The notes beneath the pieces were generated by a model. The model ran no database searches. It saw only the letters and a list, made by a program, of their open reading frames with translations, and was not told the origin of the DNA. A stretch of 60,000 nucleotides of DNA from Selaginella moellendorffii. Lineage: Eukaryota; Streptophyta; Lycopodiopsida; Selaginellales; Selaginellaceae. The stretch covers positions 705,824-765,823 of the forward strand of contig NW_003314279.1 of the NCBI RefSeq assembly GCF_000143415.4. Direction: 5' to 3'. Position numbers and translations under genes: made by a program. Shown piece after piece: positions 22,237-33,053 of the stretch (the first letter of the stretch is position 1; each line of letters starts with the position of its first letter).

Positions 22237-24558
22237 TTGAAGCGTCGTAGGGCTCTTGCACAGTGGAACGAGGTAAAACTCCGAACTTCTTCTCGCAATG
22301 CTCCAATCTTCGCGGTCCCAGCCATGGATTTAGCCGCGGCGCCATCGACAAACTCGAAACCCAGCGAGCTTCCACAGTCACGAGAAAAGAAAACAACAGT
22401 GGCAGGAAAATCCATCTCCAGTTTCCTAGTAGCACTCAGGGAATGCTCCAATGCGAGGGACTTGAGAAGTGGAAAAAATCTCCATGCCGAGGCGATCAAC
22501 AAAGGCTGGAGCTCGACCACTTACGTATCAAACAGCCTTGTCAACATGTACGCAAAGTGTGGAAGCTTGGCCGATGCTCGCGAGGTGTTCGACAAGATGC
22601 AAACACGCAGTGTGGTCTCTTGGAACTCCCTAGTGCTGGGATACGTCGACAATGGCGAGCCAAGAGTGGCGCTGGAGCTCTTTGAAAAGATGCTAGCGGG
22701 GAGGAGATGCGAGCCAAGCGCACTGACTTTCATGGCGGCGCTCAAAGCTTGCGCGGCTATGGCGGCCAGCGAGCACAGCCACAGGGTGGAAGGGAAGTCT
22801 CTCAAGCTCCGGTGCTTGGAGATTGGCATGGCGGTGTACTCTCGAGCCGCCATGGCCGGTTTCGACACAGACATCCTCGTCGCCACCACGCTCGTCAACA
22901 TGTTTGCGAAGTGTGGGAGCTTGGACGACGCTCGGAGGATCTTCGACGCCATGCCGAACCACAGCGTCGTCTCCTGGAACGCCATGCTGCTTGGCTGCGT
23001 CGAGAATGGTCGCGCGAAGCTGGCGCTCGATTTGTTCTCCAGGATGCTGCAAACCAAGACTCTCGCGAACTCGAGGACTTTCGTCGCCGCTTTCAAGGCT
23101 TGTGCTGCTCTAGCCGACGAAGAACAGGGCCGGGAACTCGATGATCACAGTGGAAAGATACTCAAGCTAAAGTCGCTGGAGACAGCCATGGCGCTCCACC
23201 TGCTCGCCGCAAGCTCCCGCGCCTGCGATCTCTCCGCCAACTTGTTCGTGGTGAGCGGCTTGATCGACATGTACGCGAAGTCTGGCTGCATGGATCTTGC
23301 GCGCCGCCAGTTCGATGCCTTCCAAGCTCGTCACGACGTGGTGTCAACCACGGCCTTGCTACTGGGATACGCCGAGAACGGCGAGGAGGAGAGAGCGCTG
23401 GATCTCTTCTCCAAACTCCCGGGAGACGTGGAGCCAGGCACGCCAACTTTCGTGGCGGCGATCAAGGCGTGTACCGGCATGGCCGCGAGGGAGGAGCCCC
23501 GGCAGCTCGGCAAGCTCGCGATCAAAGCTCGGTCTCTCGAAACCGGCATGGCGATCCATGCTCGACTGATCGCCTCGCGGTTGCTCGATCTGGACAAGTT
23601 CGCGGCGAGCAGCCTCGTGGACATGTACGCGAAGTGTGGCAGCGCGCTCGACTCAGGGCACGCGTTCGCCGCGATCGAGCGTCCGGACACCGTCGCGTGG
23701 AACGCGCTCATCCTCAGCTACGCGGACACCGGCGAGGAATCCCTGGCGCTCGAATCCCTCGCGCGGATGGAGCTCGCCGCCGCGGATCGCTGCTCGTGCC
23801 GCCCGGATTCCAGGACCTACGCCGCCGCGCTCAAGGCCTGCGGCAATCTGGCCTCGCTCGCGCAATGCCGGAGGATCCACTCGGCACTTCTCCGGCGCGG
23901 CTTTCGCGAAGAACACGACGAGGTCCTCGCGAATTGCCTGGTGGACGTGTACGGCAGGTGTGGCGGCATGGGCGACGCGCGCCGGGTGTTTGACTCCATG
24001 CCCGCCGCCGGTCTGGTGACGTGGAACACGCTCCTGGCGGGCTACGGCCGACAGGGGGACACCGACATGGTGTTCCGGAGCTTGGGGAGCATGTCGCGCG
24101 AGGGCGGGCACGCCGACACGGTGACGCTCACGTCGCTCCTGGCGGCGTGCAGCCACGCGGGGCTGGTGGGCAAGGCTCGCCAGATCTTTGGAGCGATCGC
24201 GATTGGCGGGGGAAACCATGATGGAGTGTTTAGCAGGATCTCTCCGGAGATCGGGCACTACCACGCGATGATCGACATGCTGGGCAGGGCGAACGAGCTC
24301 GAGGAGGCGGCGGCGATGGTGGCGGCGATGCCATTCCAGCCCAGCGCCGTGACGTGGATGATCCTGCTCAACGCGTGCGCGAAGTGGCGGAACGTCGCCG
24401 TGGGGCGGCGGGCGTTTGAGTCGCTGGTACCGCTCGGCGGCACCGCGGCCGCCGCCGCGCACGTGCTAATGTCCAACATCTACGAGAGCGAGCCTCCTCT
24501 TGACACGTGGCAGCCCCAGCAGCTGCCAAGTGTTCTAGGGCCACCCATGTCGCATTAG
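22237..24558 (+). CDS. PLS-class PPR protein, up to 773 aa, no DYW domain
   Basis: Intron-less PPR gene. ATG 22237 gives 773 aa; an in-frame ATG at 22324 (MDLAAAPSTN) is an alternative start. Repeats such as SLVNMYAKCGSLADAREVF, TTLVNMFAKCGSLDDARRIF, GLIDMYAKSGCMDLARRQF and SLVDMYAKCGSALD are clear. An E-like block HYHAMIDMLGRANELEEAA follows; the product ends soon after HVLMSNIYESE, so E+ and DYW are absent. Three repeats carry an extra charged insert of about 20 residues containing a GK and an S/C-L-E-x-x-M-A motif (nt about 22765-22830, 23116-23190, 23480-23550). GC content rises toward the 3' half. The gene starts only 83-170 bp after the synthetase stop. Confidence 0.9.
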   Translation: MKRRRALAQWNEVKLRTSSRNAPIFAVPAMDLAAAPSTNSKPSELPQSREKKTTVAGKSISSFLVALRECSNARDLRSGKNLHAEAINKGWSSTTYVSNSLVNMYAKCGSLADAREVFDKMQTRSVVSWNSLVLGYVDNGEPRVALELFEKMLAGRRCEPSALTFMAALKACAAMAASEHSHRVEGKSLKLRCLEIGMAVYSRAAMAGFDTDILVATTLVNMFAKCGSLDDARRIFDAMPNHSVVSWNAMLLGCVENGRAKLALDLFSRMLQTKTLANSRTFVAAFKACAALADEEQGRELDDHSGKILKLKSLETAMALHLLAASSRACDLSANLFVVSGLIDMYAKSGCMDLARRQFDAFQARHDVVSTTALLLGYAENGEEERALDLFSKLPGDVEPGTPTFVAAIKACTGMAAREEPRQLGKLAIKARSLETGMAIHARLIASRLLDLDKFAASSLVDMYAKCGSALDSGHAFAAIERPDTVAWNALILSYADTGEESLALESLARMELAAADRCSCRPDSRTYAAALKACGNLASLAQCRRIHSALLRRGFREEHDEVLANCLVDVYGRCGGMGDARRVFDSMPAAGLVTWNTLLAGYGRQGDTDMVFRSLGSMSREGGHADTVTLTSLLAACSHAGLVGKARQIFGAIAIGGGNHDGVFSRISPEIGHYHAMIDMLGRANELEEAAAMVAAMPFQPSAVTWMILLNACAKWRNVAVGRRAFESLVPLGGTAAAAAHVLMSNIYESEPPLDTWQPQQLPSVLGPPMSH

Positions 24559-24743
24559 GGCAACGTGCACAGGTTAGTCGGACGTGGCCTTTAAATATCT
24601 GCCACGTCATGGACACTTTGCCCTAAAAGCTCTGATTCGTTTGCTGCCACCATATCGCCCCAGGGAGCACTAGCAAAAGGGCCAACTCGTACCCATTCGG
24701 ATTGTCACTTCACCGTCTCTTAAATCTCTGCTCTCTTTTTCTC

Positions 24744-24777
<34 letters not shown>

Positions 24778-25758
24778 TCCAGATCAACTTGCACTTCATC
24801 TTTGGTTTCTACTCTATGATCATTTTTGTGTGTGGGCGAAAATCTTTCGTGCCGAAAGAGACAACGGGACCCCGCCTCTCGCCCCAGCGCATTTCCACGC
24901 GAGTGAATTACCTGGGCACCACACGTCGTTGAAATCGACCATTTGTTTAAGTCCTCCATGCTACGCGGAATCGGTCTTGAGGCGAACGCAGCCCACATTT
25001 TACAATGCAGTTGAGGATAACGGGAAATCAACTCCACACCTTTTCTAGAGCCCTGGTTTTTGCAAGAAAATTCCGAGTTTTTGACGATGAAAAACACTGC
25101 GTGACTTCGCAAAGGAGAGCGTGGAACGTCATAGGGGAGTGGGAGCTCCCGGGATCGTGGAGATGAAGCGACGAGCGGGATTGAGCGAGCTGAGTGGCTT
25201 GGAACGGAGCGGGAATGTGGAGGAAAGTTTTTTCAATCGCATTGTATCTCAATGGGCACCGCAAGACTATAAATAGCATATAGATAGATAGACAGATCGA
25301 TAAATAGTATATCGTGGTTAATCATTTGAAGTGCTCGCGTACACCCAAACGCTTGGCACTAGTACTGCCCGACGATCTTTGCTGCGCCTATAATTCTCTA
25401 TAACTCTTTATATTTCTTTTCTTTTTTGTGGGCTATAGAATTTCACACATTGTTGCTATACTATTCTACTCCTTGTATCAGATCTTCCATACAAGGATAA
25501 TCCGAAAGGAGATCACACTTCCTTGGAGAAGATTCAATGAAACTATATTAAAGTTTTGAGACCAATCTTTGTTCGTCATTGTCGTCATCTCGGCTATATC
25601 ATGGCTGGAAGAACGCATACATATAACCAGAGGAAAAACACGGAAACAGAAATTCGAAGTAAAGAACGAGGAAAGGAAAAAAAAAAAAAAACGCAAGAGA
25701 GACAAACTTCCGCTAGAGCCTGGCTAAAGATCGCCGAGAAATCGGTGATTGATTTTTA
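24559..25758. other. Intergenic, no gene recognised
   Basis: About 1.2 kb between a plus-strand PPR gene and a minus-strand gene, so it should hold two 3' ends. It contains a TC dinucleotide run near 24741-24778, a GATA-like run near 25280-25310 and an A-tract near 25680. Short frames present do not resemble proteins. Confidence 0.5.
24741..24778 (+). repeat. (TC)n microsatellite
   Basis: Almost pure CT dinucleotides over about 38 bp within a pyrimidine-rich stretch. Confidence 0.85.
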
Positions 25759-26238
25759 TCAATCCAACTCGGATTCCATGTCGATGGTGCTGCCGGTGCT
25801 GGCGGTGGTGGACAGGAAAGTGGCGGTGGCGGAGGAGTCGCCGCTGGAGCTGGATTCCAGCGGCGGCGATGGCTCCTCCTCAGTCTCGGTCTCCTCTAGC
25901 TCCTGATCGGTCTCGCCGCCCAATTCGTCGTCCGAATCGTGGCGGAGCATCTGGAGGACGAGCCTCCCCTGGCTGCGGATGGGCTGGAAGAGCATGAGCT
26001 GCGCGCCGTGCGCCGCCTTGATCTCGTGGAGCACCACGCGATTGTTGCTGCGATTGGCCGAGAGGAGCGTCCACGGCACCTGGAGCGGCAGATGGTTGTA
26101 GCTCGTGCGCGCCAGCGATGGCATCGGCGGCGGGAATTCCCCCTTTCTGAAACGGTGGGGGTGCTGATCGTCCTCCGCGCTGCTCTTCTCCATTTGGGGC
26201 AGCTGGATCATCGAATCGACCATCACGGGACCTCTCAT
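25759..26238 (-). CDS. FANTASTIC FOUR (FAF)-like protein, 159 aa
   Basis: Single-exon ORF. Residues about 34-105 follow the layout of the FAF domain: EFPPPMPSLAR, then a PW, NRVVLHEIKA, and SQGRLVLQML. An acidic stretch (DDELGGETDQELEETETEEE) and a Ser/Thr tail come next, as in plant FAF proteins. Arabidopsis FAF proteins influence shoot meristem size through the WUSCHEL/CLAVATA circuit; the role here is inferred only from family. The match is by motif layout, so a different small plant family remains possible. A minus-strand TATA-like run at 26523-26530, about 285 nt upstream, may be its promoter. Confidence 0.6.
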   Translation of the reverse strand: MRGPVMVDSMIQLPQMEKSSAEDDQHPHRFRKGEFPPPMPSLARTSYNHLPLQVPWTLLSANRSNNRVVLHEIKAAHGAQLMLFQPIRSQGRLVLQMLRHDSDDELGGETDQELEETETEEEPSPPLESSSSGDSSATATFLSTTASTGSTIDMESELD

Positions 26239-27980
26239 TCTTGCCTCCTTTTCTTTTTCTCCTCCCTCGCTAGCTGGATCGATCAGACGATCCGGGCGCG
26301 CGGCGCGACTGGATTGGATTTCAATCGGCTAAAAAACAGAGGAAGATAAGAGGAGCGCCAGGCCAGAGGGGATCCCAGAATCGATCCAATCGCGCAAAGG
26401 GAATCCAATCCAATAGACTGGGAACTGTGATGGGCGCTACTACTGCATTGATCGCTCACGCTCTTGGGTGAAAGACACAGGAAGAAAACTAAGTGGACTA
26501 CCTAGCAGGATATTACTGGTGGTATATATAGGAATATCCCCCGGCGGCTAGGGCTTTGCTTTCACTCTCCTTATAATTCAAAACCAAGAGAATCAGTGTC
26601 AGGGCCAAAACTAGTATGCTTCATGACAACACGAAACCATGTATCATAGCCTAATTCTTCTAACGGATTTTCCCACCGCCACCCCACCACCCAAAACAAA
26701 ATTTTCTCCCTTCTTCCAGAGAACAAGTGGGATATCCCTTGCATCTTCCATGGACCAATCACATTTACAGGCACACGCCCGTTTCGTTTGGCGGAGCCGA
26801 GCCGAGTCTACGCTTTCTCTTCTCTCCTCTTTTGTGGTTTTGGAGTTTTCCATTCATCAAAGTTCGTTTGGAAGTGCACACGTCCACACACAAGAGTTTA
26901 TGTGTGCACGCTTTGCGGCAGTAGGAAACAACTAGAAAAAGGAGAAGATACTCCTCGTTTGCTGGAATTTTCTCACCGCTGATCACTCTCGGTTTCTTGC
27001 GAAGATCGTATCGTCTCGTCTCGGTCGATCGGTGGCGACAAACTCGCATCATGGAAATTAATGGCGAGGAAATCGGGCAATGCAGCAAATGCCCACTGCT
27101 GGGATTTCTTTCGAAGCTGACGTGGCGGTAATGTTGCCCGGGCCAGCCGGCAATATGAGGTGGCGGCATCGGATTTGTCTCGTTTTCCACGGCAGAACTT
27201 ATGAGTACATTCCGTGGCTGGAAAAGCTTGGGCCATCGCTGGGCGTCCACGTGGCATCTGGCGTGGAACGCATCCAGAGAGGATAAAAAGTCCCCACTCC
27301 TCTCTTTTCCTTGTCATTTTTTCTGGTGGTTTGTTTGTCCACTGGCCAGAGAAAACTGTTACTCCATAGCCATTGGACCAGTGACGCTTTCACGCTTTTA
27401 GAGATAGATAGCCCATTTGCGAGTGTACCACCTCTGAAGATTAGGGCTCCAGCCTTCCGTTCTACTTATCGAACAAGATCTCGCCAACCGCATTGTCTGC
27501 ATTGGCCAGCCAGTTTTAGGGCCCCAGTACCTTTGAAATCTCCGCATTTAAAGGCTCAACGTTGATGTGGTGTCAATCACACAAGCGCCCAGCATTATCA
27601 TCTCACGCAATCTCTCCTGAAACTCGGGCAAATCGAAATAACAAAAAGAGGACAGCCACTCCAATTTTCACTTGGCTTTTCACTTAAAAGGCATGGAAGT
27701 GATATCAAAATCTCCCAAGGCTGTTGCGGCGAGATCATGTCCTCCCAGAAACTTTGCTAGTTGCCGGCACGATTCCACAAAATGATACAGGACGATACCT
27801 GGAAACTGGTGTCTCGAATGAAAGCCACCACTTTCCCCTTGCAACTTGGGGGACTCCTATCCGTCCGTGCAATCCAACGGCTGGCATTCAAACAAAAGCA
27901 TATTCTCCAGCACCGAGAATATACCCCTCCCGGCAAATTCTTTTAAACTAAAAGTCAATAGGTAATGGACTTGTTCTTCC
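26239..27980. other. Intergenic, divergent promoters, no gene recognised
   Basis: 1.7 kb between divergently transcribed genes. A TATATATA run at 26523-26530 could serve the minus-strand FAF-like gene. A palindromic G-box CCACGTGG lies at 27247-27254, and another ACGTG element at about 27120 (GCTGACGTGGCGG). Small frames inside are not protein-like. Confidence 0.5.
27247..27254 (+). promoter_or_regulatory. G-box CCACGTGG
   Basis: Perfect palindromic G-box/ABRE-type core, a known target of plant bZIP and bHLH factors. It is about 730 bp upstream of the DOMON-b561 ATG, so the target gene is uncertain. Confidence 0.4.
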
Positions 27981-29126
27981 ATGGGATACAAATGCCGCCG
28001 CCGCCGCCACTGGCCACTGCTTGATCTCATCGCGATCGCTTTCTTCTGCCATGGAGCAAAATCCGAAATGTCTTCCCCGCGGCAGGAAGATCAGTGCTCC
28101 ACCGATGGTTTGCTCCGAGAATTCGAGCACTGCGTGGCCTTGGGAGCGCAGGGTGCGTTCCTGGCGTGGAATTTCTTCGCCCAAAACCAGAGCTTGGATC
28201 TGGCGTTCTCGGGTGAGTCCCCGGGCTGGGCTGGATGGGGCTACAATCCAATCGGGGACAACATGATCGGCAGCAGCGCTCTCATCGCCTTTCGAAACGC
28301 CACTGGAGCTCACCTCCATCTCTACAGCATCACCAGCGAGACCTACACGTACCGCTCGCTTCATCCCTCCGCCTCCAATTCCACCCCGGATCTCCAGCTC
28401 GCGAGAACAAACTGGATCAAAATCTCTGGAGCGAGCATCCAGTTCTCCGCCAGGATCAAGTTCCGCTCCAATTCCTCCAGGATCTTCCACATCTGGACGC
28501 GAGGAACAGGAGTCAACGGCGATTCACCGCTGCCGCACAGTGTCACCCGATCGAGCGAACTGCGAGGGCGAGGGACGCTCGATCTCGCCAATGGAACTGG
28601 CGTCCTTGGCAAGGCTCCAAGCCTGGCGCTTAAGATCACACACGGATTGCTCTGCGCCGCCTCGTGGGGATTTCTTTTGCCGCTGGGAGCGATCGCGGCT
28701 CGATACCTCCGGCGATTCGATCCGGCCTGGTTCTACGCCCACGAATGCTGCCAGGGGCTAGGGTTCTTGCTGGGCACCGCCGGCTATGGCATCGGCCTGA
28801 GCCTGGGAGCCAAATCTACGGGGATCGAGTACACCACTCACCGCAGGATCGGCATCACCGTCTTCACCTTGGGATCACTCCAAGCGATCGCGTTCTTCCT
28901 CCGCGCCAAGAAGGATCACAAGCTCCGCTGGCTGTGGAGCTTGTACCACCGAACCGTGGGCTACACCGTCATCGCCCTGTCGATCGCCAACGTCTTCGAG
29001 GGATTGGACATCTTCTCGCCGGAGAGAGCGTGGAGAAGAGCCTACATTGGCGTGATCGCTGGGCTGGCCTCCATGGCCGCCCTCCTGGAAATCGCAAGAA
29101 CCCTAAAACCCCAGCTATTTGGCTGA
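27981..29126 (+). CDS. DOMON-cytochrome b561 protein (CYBDOM), 381 aa
   Basis: Single-exon gene for a membrane electron-transfer protein of the DOMON plus b561 family, which moves electrons from ascorbate across membranes to outside acceptors. A signal-like stretch lies at aa 11-27 (WPLLDLIAIAFFCHGAK). A DOMON domain follows at about 45-185 (FLAWNF, GWAGWGYNP, MIGSSALIAF). The b561 core is at about 210-372 with helices KITHGLLCAASWGFLLPLGA, AHECCQGLGFLLGTAGY, THRRIGITVFTLGSLQ and LYHRTVGYTVIALSIANVFE. The four conserved haem-ligand histidines appear as H221, H254, H287 and H323. Length and domain order are normal. It converges on the repeat-protein gene with 127 bp between stops. Confidence 0.93.
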   Translation: MGYKCRRRRHWPLLDLIAIAFFCHGAKSEMSSPRQEDQCSTDGLLREFEHCVALGAQGAFLAWNFFAQNQSLDLAFSGESPGWAGWGYNPIGDNMIGSSALIAFRNATGAHLHLYSITSETYTYRSLHPSASNSTPDLQLARTNWIKISGASIQFSARIKFRSNSSRIFHIWTRGTGVNGDSPLPHSVTRSSELRGRGTLDLANGTGVLGKAPSLALKITHGLLCAASWGFLLPLGAIAARYLRRFDPAWFYAHECCQGLGFLLGTAGYGIGLSLGAKSTGIEYTTHRRIGITVFTLGSLQAIAFFLRAKKDHKLRWLWSLYHRTVGYTVIALSIANVFEGLDIFSPERAWRRAYIGVIAGLASMAALLEIARTLKPQLFG

Positions 29127-29253
29127 TGGTTAACCAAGGGTAAAAATAGCTTAAAGGAAAACCTGTTTTGATTAAATTATTCTGCGAATGTTACATGGCA
29201 TATGTGTTTAACTAAGGGGGGAAAATAATTTATTTATACACCGTTGGATGCGA

Positions 29254-30524
29254 TCAAAACCCACACGAGGTGAAGATCTCATCGTTGGTGTGGAAGTAAC
29301 AATTGTTTACGTCGGGCTGGCACCTTGCTACCCAGCTACACACGCAGCTTAACCGGCCTCCGGTGGCACACTCCACGTAGGGTCCGTCGGGCGAGCACGT
29401 CGGAGGCGTGGAGCACACTGCTTTTATTCCAATTTACACCAAGGCTTTAGTAGCTAGTCAATGAGCGTGGACTAAGAAGGAAGACGACGACGAACGAGGT
29501 TATAAGAGAGTAAGGTGGACTTGGGCTGACCGCGAATCTAGTACGTACCGTCCGTTGCTTGGAGCAGGCGACGGTTGTGATATGCGCTGACCGGCGTGGC
29601 GGCTCCGCCGTTGACCTTTTCTTCTCCCATGGTGTAGGACGTGGTGGGCGCCTGGGCCTCGAAGGAGGCGCTGGGCGAGATCTGCTGCTCCTGGTACGCG
29701 GCCACTGGGAAGATTTGATCGAGATGGAGGGAGGAGACCGGCACCTGGGCGAGGAGCTCCTCGCTCAATCGGCGATCCATCTTGAGCGACGCGGTCGGGG
29801 CGAGCTGATCCGGGTGGTGATCCATTCCCACGCTCGCGGCGGGGGCCTGCGATCGATCGAAGTACATGTTCTCGAAGGACGCGGTGGGAGTGATGCTCTC
29901 CCTGGGGATGTGGTTGATCCCGCGGGATGCGACCGGAGCTTGGGCGGCGATGAAGTTCCTGCGCTCCTCGCGGGTCATCCCCATCATGGTGTCGAGCTCG
30001 CGATCGAGATTGGCGAGGGAGACGGCGGCGGGCTTGAGCGACGCGGTGGGAGCTTGTGAGATCTCCTCGATGTTCATCCGGCCTCTGTTCATGCCAAAGG
30101 AGGAGGTTGGCGCCTGGGACTCCCTCTCCATCGCCACAGGGACTTGCGCCTCCTCCTCCCAGTTCTCCATTCCAAAGATCCTGGAGGCCGTGGGAGCTTG
30201 CGCCGCTGCCTCCCACTTCTCCATTCCAAAGTTCTTGGAGGCGGTGGGAGCTTGCGCCTCGCGGTAGAAGGCGGCGGTCGGCACTTGGGCTCTCTCGCGG
30301 ATGGAATCATAGCCGAAGGACGCAGCGGGGGCTACTTGCTGTGGCTCGTACGAGGCCACTGGAGCTTGATCCAAGTTAGACAATGCCTCTGGAATTCACA
30401 CACGATCAGCACAGTTCTTTCTCTTCTCCATCGAGGAGCAATCCAATCGAAGCGGCAGCTTACCCGAGAACCGCATCACCAGAGCAATGCTCAAGAGAGC
30501 AAAGACCAGCTTGGAGCTCCTCAT
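29254..30524 (-). CDS. Secreted repeat protein with an eight-cysteine C-terminal domain, 354 aa in 3 exons; family unknown
   Basis: I do not recognise this family. Exons on the minus strand: 30464-30524, 29549-30388, 29254-29417; 1065 nt, phases match at both junctions. Exon 1 encodes a signal peptide (MRSSKLVFALLSIALVMRFS). Exon 2 encodes about 17 copies of a short motif, consensus [QVL]-[AV]-P-[TVA]-[AS]-[AS]-[FYLR], for example QAPVASY, QVPTAAF, QAPTSSF, QAPTASL, ITPTASF, QAPTTSY. Copies are spaced about 10-25 residues apart by variable charged linkers; NRRLL precedes the last exon. Exon 3 adds 8 cysteines spaced C-x5-C-x8-C-x7-C-x1-C-x5-C-x6-C-x11-C. Isolated AP, TP, VP and SP dipeptides after a signal peptide would suit wall-type glycosylation; a peptide-precursor role is also possible. 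Both are inference. Without the last splice the frame ends at 29538 with a four-residue tail. Confidence 0.7.
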
Positions 30525-30823
30525 CTTTGCTTCTCCAAAAAGAGCGAGTGATCGATCGATCGACTGGGAAGAGTCCGAGAGCCTACATTTTGCTTGCTAG
30601 CCCGCTGGATTTTATACCCGCGGCAAGGGTGGCCAATTGTGCCTTTGTTTTTTACCTCGCAAGGCATGCTTCATGCCTTGCCCAAGTGGAGAGGTTCATA
30701 AGGAACTGGCTAGTGCCATCCTGGCCTGACGCGTGGCATGTGAGAACAAATCACAGCCATACAATGCGGACCATGTGTAAAGGCCCTAAAACCCTCGTGA
30801 TTTTAGGGCTCCTTCCTCCTGTG

Positions 30824-32607
30824 ATGGAGGAGGAGCGCGAGGAAGGGGGAAGCGATGGCGGCTTGCGCGGCAGCGGTGTGGCATTGATGTGCGTCTACGC
30901 GTTTTGTCTCCAGTTCACGCCGTCGGAGCCATACCTGGTGCCATTTCTCACCAAGGTGAAGGGATTCAGCAATAATGTGGTAAGGATTAGCTTAATCAGC
31001 TAGAATGTGGCTCTGGGAATTCGATCGCTCACGAGGATTGAGCCACACTCGCAGGTCACCACCGAGATTTTTCCAGTGTCGGTATACTCTACGCTGGTCT
31101 TTACGCTTCTAGCCGCGCCGGCGTGTACTTATCTCAAGTATCGCTCGGTCATTTTGATTGGTACGTGAGTGAGTGTTTCGTTTTGATGATTCACAGTGCT
31201 CGGTTCTTCCAGGTACTTTGGGTCGTTTGTCGACGTTTTTTATCCTTCTTTTCGGAAGATCATTGCTCTCAATGCAGCTTATGCAGGTTTGTGACAACCT
31301 CAGAGAATTTTGAGTTTTAGTTCTGATGTGTTTCCTTGTTTTGCTTTCTAGGCTACGTATGCGTTGGGAGTCGCCAGCGATCTCGTTTTTTCTTCCTACC
31401 TTTTTGTTCTCGTCAAGGAGAACATGTATCAGTCGCTGGTACGTACGCACAAGTTTGAGAAAAGTTCTTAGTTTCTTTTGGGAACTACAGACTAGTTTCA
31501 CTCAGGCCTCATCCACATTTTCTTTTTTCATTGCTGCTGAGCTAAGTAGGTCCGGTCAGTGGGATCTCTAGGAACTGACTGGTTATATTTCCTTTTCTTT
31601 TCTCAGGTCAGCTCCTCGTTTCGGAGGGGGTTAACTTGATCGTTCTACTGTACATTTCAACGTGCATGGTATCCATGGATAGAAATGTTCTCGGAAGATT
31701 GTGCTGACGATTTGCATCTGTGCTAGGTTGCACTTGCGTTGGTAGCATGCGTTTTTCTTCCGGTGGAAATGCGACACTGGATCGATGTATCTAGCTTGGG
31801 AGACTTGGAGCTGGACTGGGAAACTCCTACTTCTTCCTGTCAGGTATGGCATATCGTAGACGGCCTTCGGCTTCCCCACTTACAACTATGGTCTTAGAAC
31901 TTCGTGGAATTGGTGAAAGCTACCTGGAGCAATCGAAGTCTACAACTACTGTCTCTCTGGTGGGTTTAAGATGTTCTTAGATGACTTAACCACGCATCGT
32001 TTTTTGTAGGTGGGCTTTTCAGCTAGGCGGCACGGCGATGATCGAGAATTACGGCACGAATCTGTTCGATGCTGTCGATCCAACGTCCATCTACAACGGC
32101 CATGTCATTGCTGCAACGCAAGGGGCGTCTTGTGTTGCAGCTCTCATCGCTGTTCCAGCTTCTCGCTACACGTCAAAGGCTGGTGGTCTGCTCTACGCCG
32201 GAGGATCTGGACTGACATGGCTGCTGTGCGTTGTACTGTCCCGCTCCAAGGCCTTGTGGATCGTGCACGCAGCATACATCTTGTGTGTTGCTCTGAACAA
32301 GTTCCTTCTTTGCATCCTCTACGTCCAATGCGCTCGGTTTCTCTCTCACGGCCACTTTATTTTCTTGTTCAGCCTCAATGCTGTGGCAGCGCTGCTTGTC
32401 CAATCCTCTCTCCAGGCGTTCGTGGTACGTTTCGATTTGTTTCTGTACCTGACCAGTTTCCTTTTCTCGTTTATGCAGGAAGTCCTGAACGCCAACTTGT
32501 CCGCTCAGTTCTACTATGTTGGAAACTATTTTCTATTGCTAACCATTGTCTTTGCTGTGCTTGTGAAGGCATACTATCAATCGAGCAATGCTACATTACT
32601 TCGTTAA
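30824..32607 (+). CDS. SLC19-type folate/thiamine carrier-like membrane protein (copy B), 415 aa in 10 exons
   Basis: Paralogue of the gene at 9646-11660. Exons: 30824-30979, 31055-31160, 31213-31286, 31352-31438, 31506-31545, 31607-31668, 31727-31843, 31898-31959, 32010-32424, 32479-32607; 1248 nt. CVYAFCLQFTPSEPYLVPFL resembles the SLC19 first-helix signature (aromatic-x-x-P-S-E-P-F/Y). TTEIFPVSVYSTLVFTLLAA, SDLVFSSYLFVLVKENMYQ and WWAFQLGGTAM continue the family pattern. Exons 2, 4, 6 and 8 have exactly the same lengths as in copy A (106, 87, 62, 62), showing common origin. Exon 5 is 15 nt shorter. Polytopic membrane protein, substrate unknown. The start lies 299 bp from the divergent repeat-protein gene. 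Confidence 0.82.
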
Positions 32608-33053
32608 AGATAGAAAAACTGTTAAGTTGTTTTTTCTCCTGTTTTACTAATCCAATCTTGTCTACTTCTTCCTGTTCTGTGACAACCAGCCAGCAATTCT
32701 CTCTGGTTTGTTTCATCCCCAGAAATGTGTCCTCCAGTTCACCGCTTTCTAAGTTTCAGCAGGCCTTTCCCAATTGCAACAAGCTTCTCCAGATTCTCCG
32801 GGCCTGCGCAGCCAGACGTCTACAAAACTTGCAAAGTAAAAACAGGCAAAAGAGAGAAGCATGGATCGCAGGGAGTTTTGCTCGGATCGAAAGAGCAAGG
32901 GTTTAGGTCTTATGGAATTCATATTTCCGAATATGCGTCTGTTTGAATAACTCATCGCCAGCCGTCCATCTCCGAAATGGACGGCCAGCGTGCGTGCATT
33001 GCCACGGCGAAGAGAGAAGAAAGAGCAGAGCCACACACTTCTTTGATGTGAGG
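32608..33053. other. Intergenic, 3' end of carrier and 5' flank of the S1 gene
   Basis: No gene. An in-frame ATG at 32943 upstream of the chosen S1 start exists but adds a poorly protein-like stretch, so it is treated as 5' UTR. Confidence 0.45.

Noticed and set aside
23653-24462. Antisense frame of 269 codons under the second PPR gene
   Set aside because: A shadow of GC-rich third positions. The plus strand shows clear PPR repeats.
29866-30267. Plus-strand frame opposite the repeat protein (AVGACEISSM type)
   Set aside because: It is the antisense image of the repeats; only the minus strand has a signal peptide and splice sites that keep phase.
31826-32010. Possible tRNA gene in short intergenic or intronic segments, including this one
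   Set aside because: No cloverleaf with A and B box was found by eye anywhere in the window. A tRNA scan would be decisive.
32943-33053. Upstream ATG extension of the S1-domain protein
   Set aside because: Adds a stretch without transit-peptide or domain character. The ATG at 33054 begins a better targeting sequence.
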